A stretch of 64,000 nucleotides of DNA from Rivularia sp. T60_A2020_040 (GCA_015272215.1 JACYMD010000064.1:107036-171035), one strand, 5' to 3'; counted from the first letter of the stretch, positions 44,791-54,950 are shown. Program-made: numbers and translations. The notes: generated from the letters alone by a model not told the origin.

Positions 44791-45105
44791 ATGTGTAAAT
44801 GTGATTCAAATAAAAAATATGTACTGAAACTCTATGTAACAGGAGACACTCCCAGGTCAAATAAAGCAATCTCTAATTTGGACGAATTGTGTCAAGCTAA
44901 TTTAGAAAATCAATTTAAGATTATTATTATTGACGTATTAAAACAACCAGATATCGGGGAAAAAGAAAAAATTATCGTGACACCAACTTTAGTTAAAGAA
45001 TCTCCTTTACCACAAATGAGAATTATTGGAGATTTATCCGATGTAGAAACAGTTTTAATGGGTCTGGGTATTGGGAGCAAGAAACATGATATATTTAACG
45101 AGTAA
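44791..45105 (+). CDS. KaiB-like circadian clock protein
   Basis: A 104-residue KaiB-domain protein. KYVLKLYVTGDTPRSNKAIS, IIIIDVLKQPDIGEKEKIIV, TPTLVKESPLPQMRIIGDLS and VETVLMGLGI follow the KaiB pattern closely. In the core clock KaiB refolds and binds the KaiC CI ring. The N-terminus (MCKCDSNK) and short C-terminus differ from canonical KaiB, so it is likely a KaiB paralogue. No kaiA precedes it. It is 102 bases upstream of a KaiC homologue. Confidence 0.9.
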   Translation: MCKCDSNKKYVLKLYVTGDTPRSNKAISNLDELCQANLENQFKIIIIDVLKQPDIGEKEKIIVTPTLVKESPLPQMRIIGDLSDVETVLMGLGIGSKKHDIFNE

Positions 45106-45207
45106 TTATTTGAAAAATCGGAAAAATATTTGAAAAAATATCACAAAAATCTTTGAGAATAATTGTCTTTGAGAATTATTTGATTAATAATTAATAAATA
45201 TGTAAAA

Positions 45208-46710
45208 ATGCCTCAAGATAATCTTGAAACTATCGAAAAACTAGCAACAGGAATTCCAGGATTTGATTTAGTCTCTGAAGGTGGATTACCAGTAGGACGT
45301 ACTACATTGGTAGTTGGGAGTGCGGGCAGCGGTAAAACGATATTTTCCTGTCAATTTTTAGTAGAAGGAATTAAACGGGGAGAAACAGGAGTTTTTGTTT
45401 CTTTTGAAGAATCTCCCCAAAACATTCGCAAAAATATGCGCGGTTTTGGTTGGGATATTAGTAAATGGGAAGAAGAAGGAAAATGGCTTTTTGTTGATGG
45501 TTCTCCCGAGCCTAGTAAGAATCCTTATATTAGTGGAGATTATGATTTTAGTCCGTTGTTGGCTAGAATTCAGTATGCGATTAATAAGGTAAAAGCTACT
45601 AGAGTTTCCATGGATTCTTTGGGAGCAATTTTCAGTTATTTACCTAATACAGCTCAAGTTCGTGATGACTTATTTATCATTGCTTCAGCATTACGAGATA
45701 TTAATAGTACCGTAATTTTGACATCGGAACGCAATCAAGAATACGGTAAAATCAGTAGTCACGGAGTAGAAGAATATGTAGCTGACAACGTAATTATTTT
45801 GCGTAACGTATTAGTACAAGAAAAACGTCGTCGGACTTTAGAAATTCTTAAATATCGTGGAAGTTCCCATCAGCAAGGAGAATTTCCCTTTACAATTCTT
45901 CCTGAAAAAGGGTTTGTGACTATTCCCCTTTCCGCGATGAATCTAGAGGAGAAAGTTTCATCTACTATCCGCATTTCCAGTGGTAACTCTGAACTTGACG
46001 AGATGTGTGGTGGTGGTTTTTACCGCGATTCAATTATTTTAGTATCGGGAGCCACTGGTACCGGGAAAAGTTTGCTTGCAACACATTTTACCGCAGCCGG
46101 AATTGAAAATGGCGATCGCTGTATTTATTTTAGTTTTGAAGAAAATCGTCATCAATTGATCAGAAATGCTCTGGGTTGGGGAATAAATTTGGAGCAAGGA
46201 GAGAAAAAAGAAAAACTGAAAATTATATTTCGCTATCCAGAATCAACGCGATTAGAAAATCATCTCATAAAAATGCAAGAAATAATCCAGGAGTTTCAAC
46301 CACAGCGAGTCGTAATTGATAGTTTGACAGCTTTAGAAAAAGTTGCCACCCTCAACGGGTTTCGGGAATTTATTGCTAGTTTAAATGCGACACTTAGAAG
46401 AAAAGAAATCACAGGGCTTTATACTGTGACAACTCCGACTTTATTCGATAGTACTTCGGCGACAGAATCTTATGTTTCTACAAGTACTGATTCAATAATT
46501 TTATTGCGATATGTAGAAGTTTGCGGCGAAGTGAGAAGAGGATTAGCAGTAATTAAAATGCGGGCTTCAACTCATGACAATCGGATTCGTGAATTTAGAA
46601 TTGATAGTCAAGGAATCCGCATCGGTAGAAGTTTCCGTAACTTTACAGGGATTTTATCGGGGAATCCAATTTATTTAGATGAAGATGAAATTAACCGTCT
46701 CAACGAATGA
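45208..46710 (+). CDS. KaiC-family double-domain ATPase/kinase
   Basis: A 500-residue protein with two RecA-like domains. CI: Walker A GSAGSGKT (37-44), Glu67/Glu68 in FVSFEESPQ. CII: Walker A GATGTGKS (281-288), Glu311/Glu312 in YFSFEENRHQ. The autophosphorylation pair of KaiC is kept as Ser424-Thr425 in TESYVSTSTDSIILLRYVEV. Sequence diverges from canonical KaiC in loops and C-terminal tail (SGNPIYLDEDEINRLNE), so it is probably a KaiC2/KaiC3-type paralogue. Same direction as the KaiB-like gene and the histidine kinase downstream. Confidence 0.9.
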   Translation: MPQDNLETIEKLATGIPGFDLVSEGGLPVGRTTLVVGSAGSGKTIFSCQFLVEGIKRGETGVFVSFEESPQNIRKNMRGFGWDISKWEEEGKWLFVDGSPEPSKNPYISGDYDFSPLLARIQYAINKVKATRVSMDSLGAIFSYLPNTAQVRDDLFIIASALRDINSTVILTSERNQEYGKISSHGVEEYVADNVIILRNVLVQEKRRRTLEILKYRGSSHQQGEFPFTILPEKGFVTIPLSAMNLEEKVSSTIRISSGNSELDEMCGGGFYRDSIILVSGATGTGKSLLATHFTAAGIENGDRCIYFSFEENRHQLIRNALGWGINLEQGEKKEKLKIIFRYPESTRLENHLIKMQEIIQEFQPQRVVIDSLTALEKVATLNGFREFIASLNATLRRKEITGLYTVTTPTLFDSTSATESYVSTSTDSIILLRYVEVCGEVRRGLAVIKMRASTHDNRIREFRIDSQGIRIGRSFRNFTGILSGNPIYLDEDEINRLNE

Positions 46711-46888
46711 TTTCAAGACGAAGCAGAATAGAAGTCGCACTAAAATAAATGTTTTTTTCGATAATTTTCAAATTTAATCGCTCTTTAGGTAGACACAATC
46801 AAATAAATATTGTGGTAAAAGGTTAAATGATATGAGTTGAAATTTTTGCCCACAATATACATATATATAATACATATATTTAAATTTA

Positions 46889-48892
46889 ATGGTAGCACCT
46901 ATGGCAATTCGACTAAATATACTATTGCTATTTGATTCTGCCGGTTCTTGTGAAGAGATATTAATTTTATTACGCAAAGCCGATTTTAATCCCATAGCAA
47001 GACAAATAGTCAATGAAGCCGATTATCTGAATAATTTAAATTCAGATGTAGAAATTATTTTAGCTGACTATCAACACCCAAATTTAAATATATTAATCGC
47101 TCAACAAATTCTCCAGCAAAAAGAAATATATGTACCATTTATAGTTGTAAATGGGAAAAATAATGCATCTGATGCAGTAGCTTGTATGAAAGCAGGAGCA
47201 AACGATTATTTGAGCGAAAATGAATTACATCAGTTGCCATTAATAGTAAAGGAAGCATTGAAAACTCAATCTCCACATTCTGAGTTTGAACAGGTGGAAG
47301 AATGTAATATTTATTCAACGGAGTTACAGCAAAGGTTATTCTCTCAATCAATAGAATTAAAACGACAACGAAAGCAAAATCAAGTTGAAAGTTTTCGTAG
47401 GGAAGAAATAGAAGCAGCATTCCGAAAAAGTCAGAAGCAGTTACAAATGTTAATTGCCAAAAATCCCGACGGAATGGTGGTGATAGATGAGAAAGGAATA
47501 GTCAGGTTTATTAATCCTGCGGCTTTAAAACTATTTAATCGTAAAGAAGAAGAACTTTTAGGAGAAATATTTGGTTTTCCCGTAGCTGGTGAAGATAAAA
47601 CAGAAGTAGACATTTCTACCGGAATGGGAAAACAATTAATCGCACAAATGCGAGTAGTTAAAATAGATTGGTTGGAGAAACCTGCTAATTTAGTCACATT
47701 GAGAGATATTACTCAACGTAAACAAGCCGAATTAGAAAGAGCAGAATTACTCGCAAAAGCCGAAGCTGCAAACCGAATCAAAGACGAATTTTTAGCAGTA
47801 CTTTCTCACGAATTACGAACCCCACTTAACCCGATTTTGGGATGGACTCAACTTTTACGCTCTAATAAACTTCCTCCTGATAGAATTGATCAAGCATTAG
47901 AAACAATCGAACGTAATGCTGCTTTACAAGCAGAAATGATCAAAGACTTGCTGGATGTTTCGCGGATATTACGCGGTAAATTACAGCTTAATCCAGTTAA
48001 CGTTGACTTAGTAAATATTATTAATGCAGCGATTGAAACCGTGCGTTTAGCTGCTGAGACAAAATCGATTCAGATAATTACTAACTTAGTTCCAGAAACC
48101 GCTTTTATTAAAGGTGAACCCAACCGTTTACAGCAAATCTTTTGGAATTTACTTGCCAACGCAGTTAAATTTACTCCATCGGGGGGAACAGTAAACGTAG
48201 AATTAACCCAAAATAACAAACAAGCTAAAATTCAAGTCAGCGATACAGGTAAAGGAATTAGTTCTGATTTTTTACCTTATGTATTTGATTACTTTCGTCA
48301 AGAAAACAGTTCTAGTACCAGAAATGCTGGAGGATTAGGATTAGGATTAGCCATAGTTAGACATTTAGTAGAACTTCACGGTGGTGAGATTCAAGTAGAA
48401 AGTCCGGGTATTAATAAAGGTACTACATTTACTGTCGAAATACCTTTAACATTTCCCACACAAATCGCAACTCAAACCAACAAGAATAAAAATAACAAAA
48501 GTATAAAATTAAATTTTCACGGTAAAAAAATTTTGTTAGTAGACGACGAGCCAGACAATTTAGAATTTTTAAAATTTGTCCTCGAAACCTACGGAGCATC
48601 AGTACAAACAGCCACCTCAGCACCAGAAGCATTTCAATTATTTTTACAAAATAAGCCAGATTTACTTATCAGTGATATTGCCATGCCAGAAGTAAACGGA
48701 CATACACTGATGCGTCAAATTCGGGCGTTAACTCGTGAAAAAGGCGCAAGAATACCCGCTATTGCCCTAACTGCTTATGCAGGAGATACAAATCGCCAAG
48801 AATCATTACAAGCCGGTTTTAACCTGCATCTTGCAAAACCCATTCAAGCAGATAAGTTAGCTCAGACAGTTGCTGAGTTAGTTGATGGGTAA
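46889..48892 (+). CDS. Hybrid sensor histidine kinase (REC-PAS-HisKA-HATPase-REC)
   Basis: A 667-residue soluble hybrid kinase. N-terminal receiver-like domain (residues 8-125, Asp60 in EIILADYQHP, KAGANDYLSENEL), coiled coil, PAS (about 182-275, MLIAKNPDGMVVIDEKGIV), HisKA with His307 in FLAVLSHELRTPLNPILGW, ATPase N-box FWNLLANAVKFTPSGG and G-boxes DTGKGIS and GGLGLGLAIVRHL, then a C-terminal receiver with Asp552/553, Asp596 (LLISDIAMPEVNG) and Lys650. No membrane span. Position after kaiB-kaiC suggests it reads the clock-like pair; a 178-base gap separates them. Confidence 0.9.
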   Translation: MVAPMAIRLNILLLFDSAGSCEEILILLRKADFNPIARQIVNEADYLNNLNSDVEIILADYQHPNLNILIAQQILQQKEIYVPFIVVNGKNNASDAVACMKAGANDYLSENELHQLPLIVKEALKTQSPHSEFEQVEECNIYSTELQQRLFSQSIELKRQRKQNQVESFRREEIEAAFRKSQKQLQMLIAKNPDGMVVIDEKGIVRFINPAALKLFNRKEEELLGEIFGFPVAGEDKTEVDISTGMGKQLIAQMRVVKIDWLEKPANLVTLRDITQRKQAELERAELLAKAEAANRIKDEFLAVLSHELRTPLNPILGWTQLLRSNKLPPDRIDQALETIERNAALQAEMIKDLLDVSRILRGKLQLNPVNVDLVNIINAAIETVRLAAETKSIQIITNLVPETAFIKGEPNRLQQIFWNLLANAVKFTPSGGTVNVELTQNNKQAKIQVSDTGKGISSDFLPYVFDYFRQENSSSTRNAGGLGLGLAIVRHLVELHGGEIQVESPGINKGTTFTVEIPLTFPTQIATQTNKNKNNKSIKLNFHGKKILLVDDEPDNLEFLKFVLETYGASVQTATSAPEAFQLFLQNKPDLLISDIAMPEVNGHTLMRQIRALTREKGARIPAIALTAYAGDTNRQESLQAGFNLHLAKPIQADKLAQTVAELVDG

Positions 48893-48893
48893 A

Positions 48894-48953
48894 ACCTCAC
48901 CCCCTTCCCCTCTCCTTGCTAAGGAGAGGGGTGCCCGGAGGGTGGGGTGAGGT
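48894..48953. repeat. Long nested palindrome after the histidine kinase
   Basis: Outer arms ACCTCACCCC and GGGGTGAGGT, inner arms CCCCTCTCCTT and AAGGAGAGGGG around GCT. It starts 2 bases after the stop codon, so it may act as a terminator; similar palindromes are dispersed in Nostocales genomes. Confidence 0.65.
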
Positions 48954-48963
48954 AAAATTTGTA

Positions 48964-49077
48964 TTGCACCCAAGTGAAAACCGCTATAGTTGATGGTTGA
49001 TAGTGAAGGGTGATGTTTTAAAAGTCTCTAACCTCTAACCTCTAACCTCTAACCTTTAACCTTTAACCTTTAACCTG
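48964..49077. repeat. Half-copy of the 9574 element plus heptamers
   Basis: TTGCACCCAAGTGAAAACCG then CTATAG (48964-48989) matches one end of the element at 9574-9682. ACCTCTAACCTCTAACCTCT and ACCTTTA units fill 49028-49076 up to the priA stop codon. Confidence 0.6.
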
Positions 49078-51696
49078 TTACATAATATTCAACGGGTCAA
49101 TATCAATTGTTAAACTAACAGAATTGGGACATAGTTGACGAATTTCATCCCAGTCTGGTAATTGCGGTAAATCTTGGGGAGCGAATTTTAATAATATTTG
49201 CCAGCGATAACGGTTTGCTACTCTTAGTATACTTGCTGGTGCGGGTCCTAATACATCTATTTCCGATTGTTCTTGGAGTTTTTCAGCGATTTCTGTAGCT
49301 GTATTTTCCACTTGTTGGTCATCTAAACTAGATAAACGCAATAAAATCAATCTACCTAATGGTGGATAATTTAAAGCTTCTCGCTGTTGTAATTCTTCTT
49401 GGATAAAAGAATGATAATCGTGCTGTTGTACAGCTTGAATTACCGAATGTTCTGTAGTATAAGTTTGGATAATTACCCTTCCGGGGTCTTCACCTCTACC
49501 CGCACGTCCTGCAACTTGAGTTAAAGTCTGAAAAGCGCGTTCATTGGCACGGTAATCTGATAAATGTAGCAATCCATCAGCGCTGACTACTCCGACTAAA
49601 GTTACTTGGGGTAAATCTAAGCCTTTGGTAAGCATTTGGGTTCCAATTAATAAATGGGCTTCACCTTGAGCAAATCTAGTTAATAAAGTGCGATGCGCTC
49701 CTTTGTTACGAGTAGTGTCGCTGTCAAAACGGATAAAGCGTAATTCGGGAAACTGTTTTGTTAACTCTTGCGCTACTCGTTGGGTACCGCTACCAAAGAA
49801 TTTTAAATATGGGGAACCACATTCGGGGCAACTTTTGGGATGGGGAGTTGCATAATTGCAGTAATGACAACGTAAAACCTGTGCCGCTCCGGCTTCCGGT
49901 TGGTGATAGGATAACGACACATCACAATGGGGACATTCCATTACGTATCCGCAACTGCGACATGAGACAAAAGTACTATGTCCCCGACGATGAATAAATA
50001 ATATACCTTGTCTTCCGGTTTCAATTAGTTCTTGTAAACCTTGTTGTAAAGCATTGCTAAATATAGAACGATTTCCCTGCTTTAATTCGGAGCGCATATC
50101 CACGATTTCTACAGGAGGTAAAGGACGAGAATTAACGCGCTCTGGTAAAGAAATATAATAGAATTTTGGATTTTGGATACATTCGCTTCGCTCAGTACAA
50201 GCTTTGGATTTTGGATTTAATTGGGCATTGGGTAATAGTTCTTCCTCTTCTACCCCTTCCCCTTGTCTCCCCATCTCCCCACCTCCTCCCACATTTACCC
50301 AGCTTTCTAAAGAGGGAGTGGCAGAGCCTAATATTAACGGACAATTTTCTAATTCTGCTCGCCAAGTTGCAACTGTTCTAGCATGGTAGGTGGGAATCGG
50401 AGAATCTTGTTTAAATGAAGAATCGTGTTCCTCGTCGAGGATGATTATACCGAGGTTGGGTAATGGTGCGAAAACTGCGCTGCGGGTGCCGATGACTACT
50501 TGGGGTTCTCCTGCTAACATTTGTCGCCAAGTGTCGTAACGTTCGCCATCAGAAAGACCGCTATGGTAAACTTTGACTTTGTTAGCGAATTTAGCACGAA
50601 AACGGTCAGTTAGTTGCGGTGTTAGTCCGATTTCAGGAACTAAAATTAATGCTGATTTACCTTTTTGTAATAAGGGTGCAATTGCTTGTAAATATACTTC
50701 TGTTTTTCCTGAACCTGTGACTCCATGTAATAGAATTGCGGCATATCTATCAAGATTATTTATCGTTTCTAAAGCTATTTGTTGAGCCGGTGTCAGGTTT
50801 TTTACTTGTCCAATTGTTGATATTTGATTTGAATTTCCAGAAGTATCAGTTCGGAGTATTTCTTTGTCTTCTAGGACAACATAACCTTTTTTTTCTAAAG
50901 TTTTAATTACTGAAGAACTAGTGCTACAAGCTTGTAATAATTCAGTTTGCCACATCTCGCCACCACGTCGTCGTAATACTTCCAATATTTCTGTTTGACG
51001 AGTCGTTAAATCTGGTGCGCTAGTATTTCCGATTAATATTACAGCTTTTTGTAACTTTGGTTTCGTTGCACGGGGTGCTTCTAAATAAGTTTCGATCAAA
51101 CCAAGTCGTCGTAGATCCCTTATCCCGCGATAAGCATTTCTGACTTGTCGCTGTAGATAGATAAAACTGTAATCTCCTGTTGATTGAGCTTCAAGTAAAT
51201 CGAGAATTTTCCGCGCTGTGGGGGAAAGAAAAATTGACGTAGAGGAAGATAAAGAAGTATTTGGAGCAGAAACCAGCCGAATTCGTCGTTGGGATTTTCC
51301 CAACAAACCAGGAGGTAAAGCAACACGAATTACTTGAATTAAAGGAGTGTAATAATATGCTGCAACTCTGTTTAATAATTCCCAGTAAAAATGGGGAAAA
51401 AATCCAGAACTAACTACATCTTCTATATTGCGAATTTTTTCTATCGGTACATCTTGGGGAGGTTTTGTTAATGTCCGAATCGCGATTCCGCCAACAGTTT
51501 GTGTATTTAATGGTACGCTGAGAATATCCCCCGGTTTTACTTCTAACTCCTCTGGTAATCCGTAAGTTAATAATCCCGTCATTCCCGGACAGTCCACTAA
51601 CACCTCAACCCATTGTTTTGGCGTGATTCTTAGTTGATATTGTCCTTGATTTGAAGCCGCGATCGCAATGGGTAAAGTTGCATTATTTGTATACAT
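49078..51696 (-). CDS. priA: Primosomal protein N' (replication restart helicase PriA)
   Basis: An 872-residue 3'-5' DNA helicase that restarts stalled forks. N-terminal DNA-binding domain (TPKQWVEVLVDCPGMTGLLT), Walker A HGVTGSGKTEVYL (Lys331), DEEH box at 421-424, GSATPSLESW, two zinc-binding clusters (CRSCGYVMECPHC, CHYCNYATPHPKSCPECG) and QVAGRAGRGEDPGRV are intact. Residues ~469-512, between GSATPSLESW and the SLPERV segment, are an insertion encoded by dispersed-repeat DNA. Longer than PriA of most bacteria, partly for that reason. Confidence 0.95.
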   Translation of the reverse strand: MYTNNATLPIAIAASNQGQYQLRITPKQWVEVLVDCPGMTGLLTYGLPEELEVKPGDILSVPLNTQTVGGIAIRTLTKPPQDVPIEKIRNIEDVVSSGFFPHFYWELLNRVAAYYYTPLIQVIRVALPPGLLGKSQRRIRLVSAPNTSLSSSTSIFLSPTARKILDLLEAQSTGDYSFIYLQRQVRNAYRGIRDLRRLGLIETYLEAPRATKPKLQKAVILIGNTSAPDLTTRQTEILEVLRRRGGEMWQTELLQACSTSSSVIKTLEKKGYVVLEDKEILRTDTSGNSNQISTIGQVKNLTPAQQIALETINNLDRYAAILLHGVTGSGKTEVYLQAIAPLLQKGKSALILVPEIGLTPQLTDRFRAKFANKVKVYHSGLSDGERYDTWRQMLAGEPQVVIGTRSAVFAPLPNLGIIILDEEHDSSFKQDSPIPTYHARTVATWRAELENCPLILGSATPSLESWVNVGGGGEMGRQGEGVEEEELLPNAQLNPKSKACTERSECIQNPKFYYISLPERVNSRPLPPVEIVDMRSELKQGNRSIFSNALQQGLQELIETGRQGILFIHRRGHSTFVSCRSCGYVMECPHCDVSLSYHQPEAGAAQVLRCHYCNYATPHPKSCPECGSPYLKFFGSGTQRVAQELTKQFPELRFIRFDSDTTRNKGAHRTLLTRFAQGEAHLLIGTQMLTKGLDLPQVTLVGVVSADGLLHLSDYRANERAFQTLTQVAGRAGRGEDPGRVIIQTYTTEHSVIQAVQQHDYHSFIQEELQQREALNYPPLGRLILLRLSSLDDQQVENTATEIAEKLQEQSEIDVLGPAPASILRVANRYRWQILLKFAPQDLPQLPDWDEIRQLCPNSVSLTIDIDPLNIM
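50161..50292. repeat. Dispersed-repeat DNA inserted in frame within priA
   Basis: On the plus strand: TTTTGGATTTTGGATACATT, CGCTTCGCTCAGTACAAGCT, TTGGGCATTGGGTAATAG, then CTTCCCCTTGTCTCCCCATC units. These are the same repeat types that fill intergenic spacers here. Translated on the minus strand they give GEMGRQGEGVEEEELLPNAQ and SKACTERSECIQNPKFYY; the ACTERSEC peptide is typical of cyanobacterial repeat insertions. Confidence 0.8.
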
Positions 51697-52550
51697 ATTT
51701 TTTATTTTACCAATGAATAATTACCGTTGTTAAATAGGTTTGGGGGGTTGGGGGGAAGAGGGAAGAGGGAAGAGGGAAGAGCGAATTGGGTTGGGGGGTT
51801 GGGGGGAGTGGGGAGTGGGGAGTGGGGAATAGTTAAGTGTAATGATTTTTTTTGAATTTTCAATATTGAGTCCTATATAGTTCAGATAAAATGTATTTCG
51901 CAATACTTTCACAGAACATAATACTTGATAAGTTTCGTAGATATGTAATCTCATAAACAAACCTTACATAAACATGACTGGCAAATGATTTTTTGATACC
52001 TGATTTATAATCCCCAATAATCTCACCTATTTACGCCATTTTTTCTGCTAGTTTACCAACTATGGAAGAGGGCTTATCTCTCCATTGATAGATATTCAGC
52101 TTTGGTGGTATGTGAGATGCTTTTATATAGGGAAAAATTTTCCACAGTTTCAGCTGCAATATTTTGATATAAATTGAACTGCACTCCGCCAAAAGACATA
52201 TATTAGTGAACCACAAGATATTATTATCGGTAAACAGTTATTAAACATAAAAGTGTAACAGTCCCGAAATAAAAACAGGAAAATTTAAGAATTTGGCGGT
52301 AAAAGAGTATTTTTTATATCTATTGATCAAAGAAAATTAGGAGGTGATAAAACAGATGAATATTCTGTTAGAGAAAAAAAGTGAAGAATATATGTATTAG
52401 GATAATCTAGTTTATATTTATCAATGATTTCTATAACGATGGTTTTATGAGTGGGATATAGCAGAGCGTGTATATAAAAGCTCAAAAAGTCAAGTAAACA
52501 AGCTATAAAACCACTTTGAATGTGGAGCGACTAAAGTAGCAGGCACATAG
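51697..52550. other. Long divergent spacer between priA and the sigma factor
   Basis: About 850 bases. 51737-51835 is GGTTTGGGGGGTTGGGGGGA, AAGAGGG and GTGGGGA repeats. The rest is AT-rich without a supported gene and must hold the promoters of both flanking genes. Confidence 0.45.
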
Positions 52551-52652
52551 ATGTATGTCCAATTGTATGTCCAATCTGACAATCTGGAATGCCCAACAGC
52601 TGTCACTTTGATTATTTACGGTATTAAGCAACAATCCCCCATTAAAAGACTT

Positions 52653-53804
52653 ATGAATATTGCACAATTGGGAACAATGGAAAATATGCAGAAAGTTGCT
52701 CATAAGGATGAATTAGAAGCAATTAATGTTTTAGAAGTAGTGACAGACGAAGAAGCTTTAATTGCTCAAAGCATTGATGCAGAAGCAAGTAATGTGGAAG
52801 CAAGCAATGGGGATGATATGGCGGCAGCGCGCCCTTCGGGATATAACAAAACCGAATATGATGATGCTGTAGGAGCATTTTTCAAAGAAATGGCGCGTTA
52901 TCCATTGCTTAAACCCGAAGAAGAAGTGGAGTTAGCCAAAAGAGTACGTATCCTCGAAGAAGTCAGACAAGCCCAAGCTGCGGCAGAGGAAAAATTGGGT
53001 AATTCTGCCGATAAAGCAGCCATAGCAGCCCAAATGGGGATTAATCAAAAGCAGTTAGAGCATCGTTTATACCAAGGTAAAGTTGCGAAGCGAAAGATGA
53101 TTCGTTCTAACTTGCGTTTGGTAGTTTCCATAGCCAAAAGATACCTGAATCGGGGTGTTCCTTTCCTGGATTTGATTCAAGAAGGAGCCATGGGTTTAAA
53201 TCGTGCTACAGAAAAATTCGATCCAGATAAAGGATATAAATTTTCAACCTACGCTTATTGGTGGATTCGTCAAGCAATTACCAGAGCGATAGCCAACGAT
53301 GCGCGGACAATTCGTTTACCTATACATATAGTAGAAAAGCTTAATAAACTCAAGAAAGCCCAAAGAGAATTAAAACAAAAATTAGCAAGAAATCCCACAG
53401 AAGAAGAATTAGCAAAAGTGCTGGAAATTCCAGCGACTCAGCTACGTCAATTACAGCAACTGCGTCGTCAATCGCTTTCATTAAACCACCGTGTCGGTAA
53501 AGAAGAAGATACCGAATTGATGGATTTATTGGAAGACGAAGACAACCAATCTCCCGAAGCAAAAATGAACGAAAGCATGATGCGTCAGGAGATTTGGGAA
53601 GTATTGGGAGATGTACTAACTCCACGGGAGAAAGATGTAATTTCTTTACGTTATGGTTTGACCAGTAGTGAACCCTGTACCTTAGAGGAAGTGGGTAATA
53701 TGTTTAATCTTTCTCGCGAAAGAGTAAGACAAATTCAAAGTAAAGCCATGCGAAAATTACGTCGTCCCCATATAGCCAAGCGTTTGAAAGGCTGGCTGGT
53801 GTAA
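52653..53804 (+). CDS. RNA polymerase sigma-70 family factor (group 2 type)
   Basis: A sigma factor of about 383 residues. Region 1.2 ([20 protein letters not shown]), region 2 ([39 protein letters not shown]), region 3 and region 4 ([35 protein letters not shown]) are complete. The short N-terminus and lack of a large region 1.1 fit cyanobacterial group 2 factors (SigB/C/D/E class). The frame is open from an ATG at 52551, but the first 34 residues look non-coding; the ATGs at 52653 and 52677 are better candidates. Confidence 0.9.
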   Translation: MNIAQLGTMENMQKVAHKDELEAINVLEVVTDEEALIAQSIDAEASNVEASNGDDMAAARPSGYNKTEYDDAVGAFFKEMARYPLLKPEEEVELAKRVRILEEVRQAQAAAEEKLGNSADKAAIAAQMGINQKQLEHRLYQGKVAKRKMIRSNLRLVVSIAKRYLNRGVPFLDLIQEGAMGLNRATEKFDPDKGYKFSTYAYWWIRQAITRAIANDARTIRLPIHIVEKLNKLKKAQRELKQKLARNPTEEELAKVLEIPATQLRQLQQLRRQSLSLNHRVGKEEDTELMDLLEDEDNQSPEAKMNESMMRQEIWEVLGDVLTPREKDVISLRYGLTSSEPCTLEEVGNMFNLSRERVRQIQSKAMRKLRRPHIAKRLKGWLV

Positions 53805-54068
53805 TTAGTTATCAGTTATCGAGGAATTGCTGTTCAATAATTGATACAGCCGATTTAATCTGAGTTGCTCCCTCCGGGTGTGAATTTAGATTTTGAGACG
53901 TTACAGTGTAACGTCTCTACAGAGGTTTCGGTTATCCATAAAATTTGATATGAGCTTGCTCTCACGCTCCGCTAACATACTTATGAAGGGGCAATGCTAA
54001 AAAATTTTTGTCAAAATATCCCATATTTAAGATATCTTTAGTGTCATCGTTGAGATTTTGAATAACGA
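53805..54068. repeat. Spacer with GAGACGTTACA palindrome
   Basis: GAGACGTTACA-G-TGTAACGTCTC (53895-53917) is a perfect 11-bp palindrome with GTAGAGACG-family ends. It may terminate the sigma factor transcript. Nothing else recognised. Confidence 0.55.
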
Positions 54069-54539
54069 ATGACTCCAGATAGCAACTTAAATTTACGTTT
54101 AGCTCAACCAGAAGATTGCGGCGTATTATTTGAATTAATCAAAGGATTAGCAGAATACGAAAAACTTACCGATGCTGTGACTGGTAGCGCTTTACAACTT
54201 CAAGAGCATTTATTTGGTTCAAAAAAATATGCGGAAGTGATATTAGCAGAAATCAGCGGTAAAGCTGTGGGATTTGCTTTATTTTTTCATAATTATTCAA
54301 CCTTTCTTACACAACCGGGAATCTATTTAGAAGATTTATTTGTGTTAGAAGAATATCGGCAACAAGGAGTTGGCAAAGCACTTTTAACCAAAATCGCGAG
54401 TATTGCAGTGGAAAGAAATTGTGGAAGATTAGAGTGGAGCGTTTTGAATTGGAACGAACCAGCAAAAGCATTTTATCGCCATATGGGAGCAGATATTTTA
54501 GAAGATTGGCGAATTTGTCGCATCACTAAAGAATTTTAG
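54069..54539 (+). CDS. GNAT family N-acetyltransferase
   Basis: A 156-residue acetyltransferase resembling the diamine/polyamine (SSAT-like) branch. NLRLAQPEDCGVLFELIKGL opens the fold, VGFALFFHNYSTFLTQPGIY and LEDLFVLEEYRQQGVGKALL form the acetyl-CoA-binding motif A (QQGVGKA), and LEWSVLNWNEPAKAFYRHMG is motif B. The acceptor may be a small amine, which is inference from family similarity. It is flanked by repeats on both sides. Confidence 0.88.
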   Translation: MTPDSNLNLRLAQPEDCGVLFELIKGLAEYEKLTDAVTGSALQLQEHLFGSKKYAEVILAEISGKAVGFALFFHNYSTFLTQPGIYLEDLFVLEEYRQQGVGKALLTKIASIAVERNCGRLEWSVLNWNEPAKAFYRHMGADILEDWRICRITKEF

Positions 54540-54860
54540 ATTTTAGATTTTAGATTTTGGATTAAAAGAGTTAGGAGTTAGGAGTTAGGAGTGAGGAGTT
54601 GGGAGTTAGGAGTGAGGAGTTGGGAGTTGGGAGTTGGGAGTTAGTTTTGTAGAGACGGGGCGTATTGCTACGTCTGTACGGGAGTTAGGAGTTAGGAGTT
54701 AAGCTAAAAAGCGTTTAATTTGTATATTCAAATTTTATTCAAGTCTTGTTGTAGTGCGGGCTGTTAGCCCGCTATCAAAATATAAATTAAATGCGCGACA
54801 GCTATTGAGTTAGGAGTTATCAACTGTCAACTGTCAACTGTCAACTGTCAACTATGACAG
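54540..54860. repeat. Mixed repeat block between the GNAT gene and petJ
   Basis: GATTTTAGATTTTAG units, then GGAGTTAGGAGTTAGGAGT and GGGAGTTGGGAGTTG heptamers to 54645, the 31-bp palindrome copy at 54649-54679, a GCGGGCTGTTAGCCCGC hairpin near 54757, and ACTGTCAACTGTCAACTGTC heptamers at 54829-54855. Confidence 0.8.
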
Positions 54861-54950
54861 CCTGTCATTTGACGATATAACCTGTGAGTCGGAGAATAAA
54901 TCATAGGGATATTTTATGCGATCGCCCTTGATTCGTAGAGAGAACACGTA

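Noticed and set aside
51730..51960. Frame of 76 residues on the minus strand ending in Pro-rich repeats
   Set aside because: Encoded mostly by GGGGTTGG-type repeats; no support for a gene.
52551..52652. N-terminal extension of the sigma factor from the first ATG
   Set aside because: The 34 extra residues resemble translated non-coding DNA and do not match sigma factor N-termini; a downstream start is more likely.
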